Positions 1-6,151 of a DNA stretch of 24,166 nt are shown here, one piece after another. This DNA is from SPCO01 sp964427285. Lineage in GTDB: Bacteria > Chloroflexota > Limnocylindria > Limnocylindrales > CSP1-4. The notes beneath the pieces are model-generated. The model searched no databases. It was given only the letters and a program-made list of their open reading frames with translations, and was not told where the DNA came from. The position numbers and the translations under genes are program-made. Each line of letters begins with the position of its first letter. Position 1 is the stretch's first letter. The stretch spans positions 1-24,166 of the forward strand of contig CAYRTS010000045.1 of the NCBI GenBank assembly GCA_964427285.1. Direction: 5' to 3'.

Positions 1-303
1 GGGCTGGTCGTCTTCAGCAGCTGTTCCCACGCCGGCGCCGTCAACGTCCTGCGCAACGCGCAGGCGCTCACCGGAATCGAGCGCGTCCACGCCTTCGTTG
101 GCGGGATGCACCTGACCGGCGGCCTGTTCGAGCGGATCATCCCGGCAACGATGGATGCGATCGACGCGATCGCGCCGGACTACCTGGTGCCCGGCCACTG
201 CACGGGCTTCCGCGCGGTCGCGGAGGTCGTCTCCCGGTTCCCGGATCGCTATCTCGCTTCGTCGGTCGGCACTCGCCTGGTCTTCGAGGCGTCGACCACC
301 TGA
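1..303 (+). CDS. MBL-fold metallohydrolase, C-terminal part
   Basis: The frame is open from the first base and stops with TGA at 301-303, giving the last 100 residues of a protein whose start lies outside the window. Three metal-site motifs typical of the metallo-beta-lactamase fold are visible: SSCSHAG near residue 7, GGMHLTGG near residue 34 and PGHCTG near residue 63. This spacing resembles the MBL subgroup often annotated as 7,8-dihydropterin-6-methyl-4-(beta-D-ribofuranosyl)-aminobenzene-5'-phosphate synthase-like, but members of that group have varied or unknown substrates, so no reaction is assigned. The gene converges on the toxin gene on the other strand with only 13 bases between the two stops. 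The fold assignment is firm; the function is open. Confidence 0.8.
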   Translation, partial: GLVVFSSCSHAGAVNVLRNAQALTGIERVHAFVGGMHLTGGLFERIIPATMDAIDAIAPDYLVPGHCTGFRAVAEVVSRFPDRYLASSVGTRLVFEASTT

Positions 304-316
304 GGCCTACCCGGGA

Positions 317-706
317 TCAGGCCGGTCGCACGACTGGAAGACCGACGGCCCTGGCTGCCTCGGCGAGCCGATCGTCGTAGGTCACGAAAGCGTCGATTTC
401 AGCGCCCAGGGCTAACCCGCTTGCGAGGTGGATCGCAGCGAGCGTCCGCAGTGATGGCGGAGCCACCGTCGCGGCTTGGCGCGCGATAGCAGCATCGAAC
501 TCCACCAGCTCGACCGACCGCATGATGACGTCGAGGTGTTCCGGATCGTGCATTCCGCGAGCCACGGCGCGCCGCGTTTCGACGACGCCGATTCGGCTGC
601 ACAGGACCCTCTGATGCTCCACATACCACCGTCGCATCGCGATTGACTCGGCCTCGTCGAGCACCAGCTTTGTGAGCGCCGACGAATCGACGTAGGCGGC
701 CGTCAT
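317..706 (-). CDS. PIN-domain toxin (VapC-like) of toxin-antitoxin pair 1
   Basis: This 129-residue protein has the size and pattern of VapC ribonuclease toxins. The first acidic residue is D7 (YVDSSALTKL), the second E43 (VVETRRA), and acidic residues D111/D112 follow in TYDDRL. The usual motif III reads L-D-A-I-H-L-A, but here it reads LAAIHLA, so the expected aspartate is alanine at residue 90. In active members the acidic quartet binds a divalent metal and cleaves RNA, so activity may be reduced or lost. The start codon overlaps the antitoxin stop as ATGA (703-706), with a GAGGAG ribosome-binding site just upstream, indicating translational coupling. Family assignment is firm; activity is uncertain. 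Confidence 0.85.
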   Translation of the reverse strand: MTAAYVDSSALTKLVLDEAESIAMRRWYVEHQRVLCSRIGVVETRRAVARGMHDPEHLDVIMRSVELVEFDAAIARQAATVAPPSLRTLAAIHLASGLALGAEIDAFVTYDDRLAEAARAVGLPVVRPA

Positions 707-1011
707 CGATACTCCTCGTCGCGCATCTCAAGCAGAATCTCCGTCAACGTCCGGCCCGACGGATCCAGGTTCGGTGAGGGTGGCGGGATCTTCCGGTGAT
801 CGAACGTGGCTGGCGCGATCCGGCCGTCCGCGATCATCTGGTCGATGATCGAGATCGGTTTCACGGGTCGCGGACCGATCTGGGCGACAGGCTGGCCGTG
901 CTCGGTCACCTCGAGCGTCTCGCCCGCCTTGACCCTGGCCAGGTAGACGGAGAGGTTCTGACGGAGCTCCCGCACGCCGACGCGTGCGGGCTGGTGACTG
1001 CCCTCACTCAT
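703..1011 (-). CDS. Phd/YefM-type antitoxin of pair 1
   Basis: This 102-residue protein carries the Phd/YefM-type DNA-binding start: VGVRELRQNLSVYLARVKAG, followed by a beta-hairpin (ETLEVTEHGQPVAQIG). The remaining 50 or so residues would wrap and neutralise the PIN toxin. The ATG at 1011 was chosen because a TACCAT hexamer lies 7 nt upstream, as expected for a leaderless transcript. An in-frame ATG at 1020 would add three residues and lie inside the promoter and operator. The gene is first of two, overlapping the toxin by 4 nt. Two copies of GTAGCACAT, one helical turn apart, cover the promoter and are a likely autorepression site. The nuoE-like gene diverges from the same short region. Confidence 0.8.
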   Translation of the reverse strand: MSEGSHQPARVGVRELRQNLSVYLARVKAGETLEVTEHGQPVAQIGPRPVKPISIIDQMIADGRIAPATFDHRKIPPPSPNLDPSGRTLTEILLEMRDEEYR

Positions 1012-1030
1012 GTAGCACATGGTAGCACAT
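1012..1030 (-). promoter_or_regulatory. antitoxin promoter and probable operator: two 9-bp direct repeats
   Basis: GTAGCACAT occurs at 1012-1020 and again at 1022-1030, a 10-bp period that places both copies on the same helix face. On the minus strand, TACCAT (1019-1024) lies within the repeats 7 nt before the antitoxin ATG and fits a -10 element. A dimeric antitoxin bound here would block the promoter. The repeats and the hexamer are seen directly; operator function is inferred from the known autoregulation of Phd-family antitoxins. Confidence 0.55.
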
Positions 1031-1073
1031 TCCCTCAGACGTGCCCACCGCGCCTGATCCGGCTCTGGCTCGC

Positions 1074-1079
1074 TACACT
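1074..1079 (+). promoter_or_regulatory. -10 hexamer for leaderless nuoE-like gene
   Basis: TACACT ends 8 nt before the ATG at 1088, so transcription would begin at or within two bases of the start codon. No Shine-Dalgarno sequence is present. No convincing -35 box was seen. Confidence 0.5.
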
Positions 1080-1087
1080 CGGCGGCG

Positions 1088-1671
1088 ATGGATCTGCATG
1101 TCATCGGGCCACTGGCATTGCCGGCTGAACGCGCCGCCGTGGATGCGGTGCTGGGTCCGCCGGAGTCAGGCTGGGTTGGTGGCCGGCGGGACGGTGCCGG
1201 GCCCGACGGCCACTCGGCACGTGGCGGGCATGCCGTCCGTGCACGACGGTCGCAGTTGCTTCCCGCGCTGCACGCCGTCCAGGACCGGATCGGCTGGATC
1301 AGCCAACCGGCCCTGAACTACATCTCGCGACGGCTCGCCGTCCCTCCCGCGGAGGCGTACGGCGTCGCTACGTTCTATGCGCTGTATGCGACGAAACCGC
1401 GGCCACCGGTCATCGCCCACGTCTGCGACGACATCGCCTGCCGGCTTGCGGGCGCGGAGCGGATCTGCGAGGACCTGCAGCGCGCCATCGGCCTGGAGGG
1501 AGCGCCCGCGCGGGATGGCGCGATCGGGTGGCTGCGGTCGCCGTGCCTGGGGCTGTGCGACCTCGCGCCCGCCGCAATGTTCACCGCCGCCGGGGAAAAG
1601 GCCCGGATTGTCAGCGCGGCTCCGGTTGACGCCGCCGGAATCGTCGCCCGGCTCGAGTCGGGGGGTGGCAC
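1088..1671 (+). CDS. NuoE-like [2Fe-2S] subunit of NAD-linked dehydrogenase (3' end lost in gap)
   Basis: The 194 visible residues match the thioredoxin-fold 24-kDa subunit of complex I and its relatives in NAD-dependent formate dehydrogenases and bidirectional hydrogenases (HoxE). The [2Fe-2S] ligands are in the canonical arrangement: C113 and C118 (CDDIAC), then C153 and C157 (CLGLC). The helical N-terminal region includes ALNYISRRLAVPPAEAYGV, where family members have the sequence leading to the ATFY motif seen here at residues 94-97. The subunit passes electrons alongside the flavin subunit encoded next. The frame runs into the run of Ns, so the stop is not visible, but little seems to be missing. 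Together with the downstream genes, a role in a cytosolic formate dehydrogenase is more likely than one in complex I. Confidence 0.88.
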
Positions 1672-1771
1672 NNNNNNNNNNNNNNNNNNNNNNNNNNNNN
1701 NNNNNNNNNNNNNNNNNNNNNNNNNNNNNNNNNNNNNNNNNNNNNNNNNNNNNNNNNNNNNNNNNNNNNNN
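1672..1771. other. assembly gap of exactly 100 Ns
   Basis: One hundred consecutive Ns separate the NuoE-like and NuoF-like genes. The round number suggests a scaffolding placeholder rather than a measured length. The flanks are compatible with true adjacency, because the gene order E-F is conserved in this family and only the end of one gene and the start of the next are missing. Confidence 0.98.
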
Positions 1772-1773
1772 CC

Positions 1774-2961
1774 TCGCTCGACGAGTACCGCGCCCATCGC
1801 GGGTACGAAGCGCTCGCGAAGGCGATCCGGATCGGTGCCACCGCCGTCATCACAGAAGTGACGCAGTCGAGGCTGATGGGCCGTGGCGGAGCGGCGTTTC
1901 CGACGGGCCGAAAGTGGGCAGCCGTCGCCACCCAGCAGGCCCAGCCCCACTACCTCGTCTGTAATGCCGACGAATCCGAACCCGGCACCTTCAAGGACCG
2001 GGTGCTCCTGGAGGGCGATCCATTCGCGATTGTCGAAGCCATGACGATCGCCGCGTTCGCGACCGGGGCCAACCTCGGTTACCTCTACCTCCGCGGCGAA
2101 TATCCGGAGGCGGAGGCAGCGGTCCGCGGCGCGATCGAAGCCGCTCGCAACGCCGGCCTTTTGGGCCCGGACATCCAGGGCTCCGGCTTCGCCTTCGATA
2201 TCGAGCTGCGCCGCGGCGCCGGCGCCTACATCTGTGGCGAGGAGACGGCGCTCCTTGAATCGATCGAGGGCAAGCGCGGCGAACCGCGCAATAAACCGCC
2301 ATTCCCGGTCGAAGTCGGGCTGTTTGACAAGCCGACCGTCGTCAACAACGTGGAGACGCTCGCGAACATCCCGCTCATCATCGAGATGGGCGGCGAGGCG
2401 TACGCCGGGATCGGGACGGAAGGCTCAACGGGCCCGCGGCTGTTTTGCCTGTCCGGGCACGTCGCGCGACCCGGCGTCTACGAGGTCGAATTCGGGGCGA
2501 CGCTGCGTGACCTGATCGAGCTGGCAGGTGGCGTGCCCGGGGACCGGGCGATCCGGGCCATCCTCCTGGGCGGCGCGGCGGGCGTCTTCGTCGGAACGGA
2601 CGCGCTGGACATGCCGCTGACCTTTGAGGCGACCCGGGCGGCGGGCGCGACCCTCGGCTCGGGCGTGATCATGGTCTTCGACGAGTCCGTGGACCTCGTC
2701 GACACGCTGCGCCGGATCGCACAGTTCTTCCGTGACGAATCGTGTGGCCAATGCGTCCCCTGCCGGGTCGGCAGCGTCCGCCAGGAGGAGTTGCTGGCCA
2801 GGCTGGCCGCCGGCTCCCGCGTCCGCCCGCGCGAGGAGGAACTCGCGTTGCTGCGCGACATCGGCCAGGCGATGCGCGACGCGTCCATCTGCGGCCTCGG
2901 CCAGACGGCGTCGTCCGCAATCGAATCCGCACTCCGGCAGCCCGAGCTGGTCGCCCTGTGA
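1774..2961 (+). CDS. NuoF-like NADH/FMN-binding diaphorase subunit (5' end lost in gap)
   Basis: The frame is already open when sequence resumes (SLDEYRAHRGYEALAKA), so the true start lies in the gap. The GTG at 1858 is internal. NADH- and FMN-binding signatures are complete: GRGGAAFPTGRKW, NADESEPGTFKDR and GAYICGEETALLESIEGKRG. The SLBB-like middle region (LSGHVARPGVYE) follows. The C-terminal [4Fe-4S] ligands appear as ESCGQCVPCRVGS, with a fourth cysteine in SICGLGQ. The protein would oxidise or reduce NAD(H) through FMN and exchange electrons with the flanking Fe-S subunits. The stop overlaps a GTG codon as GTGA, and the junction with the next gene has been remodelled by a 20-bp tandem duplication. 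Confidence 0.92.
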   Translation, partial: SLDEYRAHRGYEALAKAIRIGATAVITEVTQSRLMGRGGAAFPTGRKWAAVATQQAQPHYLVCNADESEPGTFKDRVLLEGDPFAIVEAMTIAAFATGANLGYLYLRGEYPEAEAAVRGAIEAARNAGLLGPDIQGSGFAFDIELRRGAGAYICGEETALLESIEGKRGEPRNKPPFPVEVGLFDKPTVVNNVETLANIPLIIEMGGEAYAGIGTEGSTGPRLFCLSGHVARPGVYEVEFGATLRDLIELAGGVPGDRAIRAILLGGAAGVFVGTDALDMPLTFEATRAAGATLGSGVIMVFDESVDLVDTLRRIAQFFRDESCGQCVPCRVGSVRQEELLARLAAGSRVRPREEELALLRDIGQAMRDASICGLGQTASSAIESALRQPELVAL

Positions 2962-2986
2962 CCGACCTGGTGGCGCTGTGACCGAC
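2947..2986 (+). repeat. 20-bp imperfect tandem duplication over a stop/start junction
   Basis: Positions 2947-2966 and 2967-2986 are identical except at two positions (18 of 20). Each copy contains CTGTGACCGAC, that is, a GTGA stop/start overlap. The first copy holds the NuoF-like stop (TGA 2959-2961) and a GTG at 2958. The second holds the GTG at 2978 used here as the start of the next gene. The first GTG now opens a seven-codon reading frame (MTDLVAL) that stops at 2979-2981, again overlapping the next GTG. Confidence 0.85.
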
Positions 2987-4024
2987 CACGGCCACGCGAC
3001 GCGCGAGGAGCCCGATGCGCCCCTGTCCGCCATCCTGCTCTCGCCGCCGGCGCGTCCGTCGCGCCCGCCTGCCGCGCCAATCGTCGAGGCCCCGCTGCCG
3101 ATCCTGGTCACGATCGACGGCCAGGCGGTCAGCACGCCCGCCGGTTCCACCATTCTTGATGCCTGCCGCGCGCAGGGTATTGATACGCCGACCCTGTGTT
3201 ACGCGGAGAACCTGACCCCGGTCAACGTCTGCCGCGTCTGCGTGGTAGAGGTCGCCGGATCTCGCGTGCTGGTGCCGGCCTGTTCCCGGGTGGTCGAGGC
3301 CGGGATGGAGATCCAGACGGACTCGGAGCGGGTGCGGCTGTCGCGCAAGGTCGTGCTCGAATTCCTCGGTTCGTCGGTTGACGTGTCACTGGCCGGGCCG
3401 GCCGTGCCGGATGGCTCGATCGCCGCGTATGCCCAGCGGTATGGCGCTGACGCTACCCGCTATGGCCCGTCGGCGCGGGCTGCTGCTGCAGGCGAACGAG
3501 ATGCCCATGAACCGGGCCACCACCATGCGCCCCCCGGCGATGCCACCGCCGCCACGGTCGCCCAGCCGACAAAGATCGACAACGAGCTGTACGTCCGCGA
3601 CTACTCGAAGTGCATCCTCTGCTACAAGTGCGTCGAGGCCTGCGGGGCGGATGCCCAGAACACCTTCGCCATCGCGGTCGCCGGGCGCGGGTTCGACGCC
3701 CGGATTTCGACCGAGCAGGCCGTCCCGCTGCCCGAGTCTGCCTGTGTCTACTGCGGCAACTGCATCGGGGTCTGCCCGACCGGTGCCCTCATGTTCAAGT
3801 CCGAGTACGACATGCGCGAGGCGGGCACCTGGGACGAGTCCGCCCAGATCGTGACCGACACGATCTGCCCGTACTGCGGCGTCGGCTGCGCGGTAACGCT
3901 CCACGCGCAGGACGACCGGATCGTCAAGGTGACTTCGCCGCTCGATTCGTCGGTCACCGAGGGGCACCTCTGCATCAAGGGTCGCTTCGGCTTCGAATTC
4001 GTCAACGAGCGCCCACCCAGGTAA
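2978..4024 (+). CDS. Fe-S subunit like the N-terminal part of formate dehydrogenase alpha; no molybdopterin domain
   Basis: This 348-residue protein has, in order, a proline-rich leader (1-40), a [2Fe-2S] ferredoxin domain with C74, C85, C88 and C102, a linker with a His cluster (181-183), two [4Fe-4S] motifs (C212/215/218/222 and C256/259/262/266), and the molybdopterin-oxidoreductase [4Fe-4S] domain (C297, C300, C304, C332). It ends at TAA directly after GRFGFEFV, where full formate dehydrogenase alpha chains continue for hundreds of residues into the catalytic domain. The His-Cys cluster motif usual after the ferredoxin domain is also absent. It may be a natural stand-alone electron-transfer subunit or a truncated alpha chain. 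GTG 2978 is chosen for its GTGA coupling; the frame is open further upstream, but only inside nuoF. Confidence 0.85.
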   Translation: MTDHGHATREEPDAPLSAILLSPPARPSRPPAAPIVEAPLPILVTIDGQAVSTPAGSTILDACRAQGIDTPTLCYAENLTPVNVCRVCVVEVAGSRVLVPACSRVVEAGMEIQTDSERVRLSRKVVLEFLGSSVDVSLAGPAVPDGSIAAYAQRYGADATRYGPSARAAAAGERDAHEPGHHHAPPGDATAATVAQPTKIDNELYVRDYSKCILCYKCVEACGADAQNTFAIAVAGRGFDARISTEQAVPLPESACVYCGNCIGVCPTGALMFKSEYDMREAGTWDESAQIVTDTICPYCGVGCAVTLHAQDDRIVKVTSPLDSSVTEGHLCIKGRFGFEFVNERPPR

Positions 4025-4088
4025 CTGGCGGTTAAGCGCGGCTGGCTACGATATCGGCTGACTAGTTACATCACCTGTGCTTGGGTTG

Positions 4089-4094
4089 TATCAT
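4089..4094 (+). promoter_or_regulatory. -10 hexamer deciding the start of antitoxin 2
   Basis: TATCAT ends 7 nt before a GTG at 4102. That GTG begins a protein reading MERTQISL, the usual opening of a ribbon-helix-helix antitoxin. The upstream in-frame ATG at 4093 overlaps the hexamer itself and would lie upstream of the predicted transcription start. Confidence 0.5.
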
Positions 4095-4101
4095 GGCGGC
4101 C

Positions 4102-4359
4102 GTGGAACGGACCCAGATCTCGCTCGTCCCGGAGCAGGCGGCCAGACTGCGTCGATTGGCCCGCGAGCGCCGAACGTCGATGGCGGCGCTGATCCGCGAC
4201 GCCGTGGATCGAACGTATCCGGCCGAGGCCAACGACTCGCTCGACGCTCGCTGGGAACGGGCGATGTCCATGGTCGGCGGGTTCCAGGGGGACGGAGCCA
4301 ATGTCAGCGAGGAGCATGATCGCTACCTCGAGGAGGCCTACCTCGATTGGCGGTCCTGA
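4102..4359 (+). CDS. ribbon-helix-helix antitoxin of pair 2
   Basis: This 85-residue protein opens with an RHH (CopG/MetJ-type) DNA-binding domain. The strand is ERTQISLVPEQ, followed by the two helices around AARLRRLARERR and SMAALIRDAVDR. The acidic C-terminal half (for example EEHDRYLEEAYLDW) would bind and block the PIN toxin. The GTG start is preferred over the ATG at 4093 because of the promoter hexamer at 4089-4094; the choice adds or removes only three residues. The gene overlaps the toxin by 13 nt. This antitoxin belongs to a different family from the one at 703-1011, so the two pairs are not copies of each other. Confidence 0.82.
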   Translation: MERTQISLVPEQAARLRRLARERRTSMAALIRDAVDRTYPAEANDSLDARWERAMSMVGGFQGDGANVSEEHDRYLEEAYLDWRS

Positions 4360-4748
4360 TTGACACATCGGCGTTCTATGCTCTCCTGGACGAGCGCGAC
4401 CCGTACCATGACGCCGCTGTTCGGGCCGCTGCCCGAATCGGTCGGGATCAGGAGCGCCTCGTCGCCCACAGCCACCTGATCGCCGAGGCGATTGCGCTTG
4501 TGCAAGCGCGCTTCGGGGTTGCGGCCGTCCGGCGCCTCGCGACGGTCTGGTTCCCGCTGGTCGACGTCCTGTGGGTGGGCAAGGACCTGCATGAGAGAGC
4601 CCTTGGCGCCCTGCTGGCAGCCGATCGGCGAAATGTCTCCCTGGTCGATCACACCAGCTTCGTGCTCATGCGCGACCTTGGCATCGGGACGGCCTTTGCA
4701 TTCGACGGTGACTTCGCGGCGCAGGGGTTCGAGCTGGTACGCGCGTGA
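4347..4748 (+). CDS. PIN-domain toxin (VapC-like) of toxin-antitoxin pair 2
   Basis: This 133-residue PIN-domain protein keeps the acidic residues expected of a metal-dependent ribonuclease: D6 (VLIDTSAFYALLD), E47 (LIAEAIAL), D101 (LVDHTSFVLM) and D120/D122 (AFDGDF). Unlike the toxin of pair 1, it shows no missing acidic position. The start is TTG at 4347, supported by a perfect AGGAGG at 4331-4336, 10 nt upstream and inside the antitoxin gene. This suggests coupled translation. The pair sits directly behind the truncated-looking Fe-S subunit gene and 24 nt before the convergent fdhD stop. Confidence 0.87.
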   Translation: MAVLIDTSAFYALLDERDPYHDAAVRAAARIGRDQERLVAHSHLIAEAIALVQARFGVAAVRRLATVWFPLVDVLWVGKDLHERALGALLAADRRNVSLVDHTSFVLMRDLGIGTAFAFDGDFAAQGFELVRA

Positions 4749-4761
4749 CCGCCTCATTGAC

Positions 4762-4781
4762 GTCAGCCGAGGTCAGCCGAG
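4762..4781. repeat. perfect 10-bp tandem repeat at fdhD 3' end
   Basis: GTCAGCCGAG is present twice in a row (4762-4771, 4772-4781). The second copy contains the fdhD stop codon (minus strand, 4773-4775), so the extra copy lies just beyond the gene and does not alter the protein. Confidence 0.7.
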
Positions 4782-5636
4782 GCCGCTGAGGTCGCGCAGG
4801 TCCACCCGCCCGTCGTGGGCGTAGACGTTGAAGCCGTTGCCCCGCAGGAAGCCGATGAGCGTGACCCCGAGCCGCTCGGCTGTATCGATGGCCAGATCCG
4901 ACGGCGCTGACACCGCGGCCAGGATGGGGATCCCGACGACGGCCGCCTTCTGGACGATCTCGAAGCTCACTCGTCCGGACACCATCAGGATCCGCTCGCG
5001 GAGAGGCAGCACGCCCGCCAGCACCTGGGAGCCGATGACCTTGTCGAGCGCGTTGTGCCGGCCGACATCCTCGCGGAGGACCAGCAGTTCGCCGTTTGGG
5101 GCAAACAGGGCGGCGGCGTGGAGACCGCCGGTCTCGTCGAACGCGGGCTGGGCCGCCCGCAGCAGATCGGGCAGCGCCAGGATGACCGCTCGGGCGACCA
5201 CGGGACCGGGCGCGAGCGGCTCGCAGCGGAGGGCGATCTCGTCGATGGACGCCTTGCCGCAGATCCCGCACGAGGCGGTGGCGATGAAGTGGCGCTCGGC
5301 GACCTGGGCGCTCTCGAACGGGATCGACAGGCGGACGATGATCGTGTCGTCCGGCTGGCTGAGCTTCGCTGGGTCGCCGGCGGTCGTTCCAACCACCTCG
5401 GTGCCCTCGATCAGCCCTTCCGTGCGCAGGAAGCCGACCGCCAGCTCCGCTTCGTGGCCCGGGGTCCGCATCGTGACGGCGACCGCGACCGGATCCTGGC
5501 GTGGCCCGGCGGCCCGGATTTCCAGCGGCGCCTCGCCGACCACCCGGTCATCGCGGACCTCAAGCGCGGAGCCGCGCACCGCCACGATCCGCCGGGTCGT
5601 CACGTGGCGGATCGGGGGGAGCTGGGTCTCGCGCAT
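4773..5636 (-). CDS. fdhD: FdhD, formate dehydrogenase sulfurtransferase
   Basis: This 287-residue protein matches FdhD, which transfers sulfur from a cysteine desulfurase to the molybdenum cofactor before insertion into formate dehydrogenase. The catalytic C-x-x-C is in TASCGICGKAS (C123, C126). Other family signatures are AVGFLRTEGLI, DVGRHNALDKVIG and MVSGRVSFEIVQKA. Length is normal. FdhD acts on complete Mo-containing formate dehydrogenases, so its presence beside the NuoE/NuoF-like operon supports the formate dehydrogenase reading of that operon and implies that a catalytic subunit exists somewhere in the genome. It points toward the toxin-antitoxin pair and diverges from the PPOX gene across 17 bp. 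Its ATG lies 6 nt after a TATCAT hexamer, so the mRNA is probably leaderless. Confidence 0.95.
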   Translation of the reverse strand: MRETQLPPIRHVTTRRIVAVRGSALEVRDDRVVGEAPLEIRAAGPRQDPVAVAVTMRTPGHEAELAVGFLRTEGLIEGTEVVGTTAGDPAKLSQPDDTIIVRLSIPFESAQVAERHFIATASCGICGKASIDEIALRCEPLAPGPVVARAVILALPDLLRAAQPAFDETGGLHAAALFAPNGELLVLREDVGRHNALDKVIGSQVLAGVLPLRERILMVSGRVSFEIVQKAAVVGIPILAAVSAPSDLAIDTAERLGVTLIGFLRGNGFNVYAHDGRVDLRDLSGLG

Positions 5637-5641
5637 GGCGG

Positions 5642-5648
5642 CATGATA
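5642..5648. promoter_or_regulatory. overlapping -10 elements for two divergent leaderless genes
   Basis: The seven bases CATGATA give TATCAT on the minus strand (5643-5648), 6 nt before the fdhD ATG, and CATGAT on the plus strand (5642-5647), 6 nt before the PPOX GTG at 5654. The fdhD element fits TANNNT exactly; the PPOX element is weaker because its first base is C. The whole intergenic region is only 17 bp. Confidence 0.45.
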
Positions 5649-5653
5649 CGGGC

Positions 5654-6151
5654 GTGGCGATCCCTGACCCGGTGCTGACGGTCGTGGAGCGGGCGTTCCT
5701 GGCCGGCGCGCGACGCGCGATCCTGGCCACGATCGCGCCCGCTGGGCGGCCCCGCCTCGTGCCCATCTGCTTTGTCCTCGATCCGGTTCGCCCGGTTTTC
5801 TACACGCCGCTCGATGAGAAGCCGAAGCGGGTCACCGATCCGCGGGGCCTGGCCCGGGTGCGCGACCTGCTGGCCGACCCGCGGGTTGCCGTCCTCGTGG
5901 ATCGGTGGGATGAGGACTGGACGGGACTCGCCTGGCTGCGTTGTCACGGGATGGCATCGATCGTGGAGCCTCGCGGCGCCGGCGGCGCGGCCGGTGGCGT
6001 GGACAGCAGCGACGAGCACGCCGCGGCCACGACGGCGCTACGGGCCAAGTACCTGCAATACGCGATCCACCGCCTTGAGATTCGCCCGATCATCCGGATC
6101 ACGATCGAACGGCCAACAAGCTGGGGCGTCCTGGACCGGCCCGAAACCTAG
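5654..6151 (+). CDS. PPOX-class (F420- or FMN-dependent) split-barrel oxidoreductase
   Basis: This 165-residue protein resembles the PPOX-class F420-dependent subgroup of the pyridoxamine-phosphate-oxidase-like split barrels. The N-terminal helix and first strands read ARRAILATIAPAGRPRLVPICFVL. Next come the DEKPKRV motif, LADPRVAVLVDRWDEDW and a C-terminal strand with RITIERPTSWG. Members bind flavin or deazaflavin and reduce various substrates; the substrate here is unknown. The start is taken as GTG at 5654, leaving MAIPDPVLTVVERAF; no ATG gives a better fit. Its stop TAG shares the palindrome CTAG (6148-6151) with the convergent decarboxylase stop. F420 use cannot be proven without the biosynthesis genes, none of which are in the window. 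Confidence 0.8.
   Translation: MAIPDPVLTVVERAFLAGARRAILATIAPAGRPRLVPICFVLDPVRPVFYTPLDEKPKRVTDPRGLARVRDLLADPRVAVLVDRWDEDWTGLAWLRCHGMASIVEPRGAGGAAGGVDSSDEHAAATTALRAKYLQYAIHRLEIRPIIRITIERPTSWGVLDRPET

Noticed and set aside
1672..1771. Frame change between NuoE-like and NuoF-like genes as evidence of a frameshift
   Set aside because: The frames differ across the Ns, but the gap length is arbitrary, so the relative frame carries no information.
3961..4024. Possible selenocysteine read-through joining the Fe-S subunit to a catalytic domain
   Set aside because: The stop is TAA, not TGA, and it falls before the region where formate dehydrogenases place their catalytic Sec/Cys. The other two frames after the stop show no molybdopterin-domain sequence, and the toxin-antitoxin pair begins within 80 bp.
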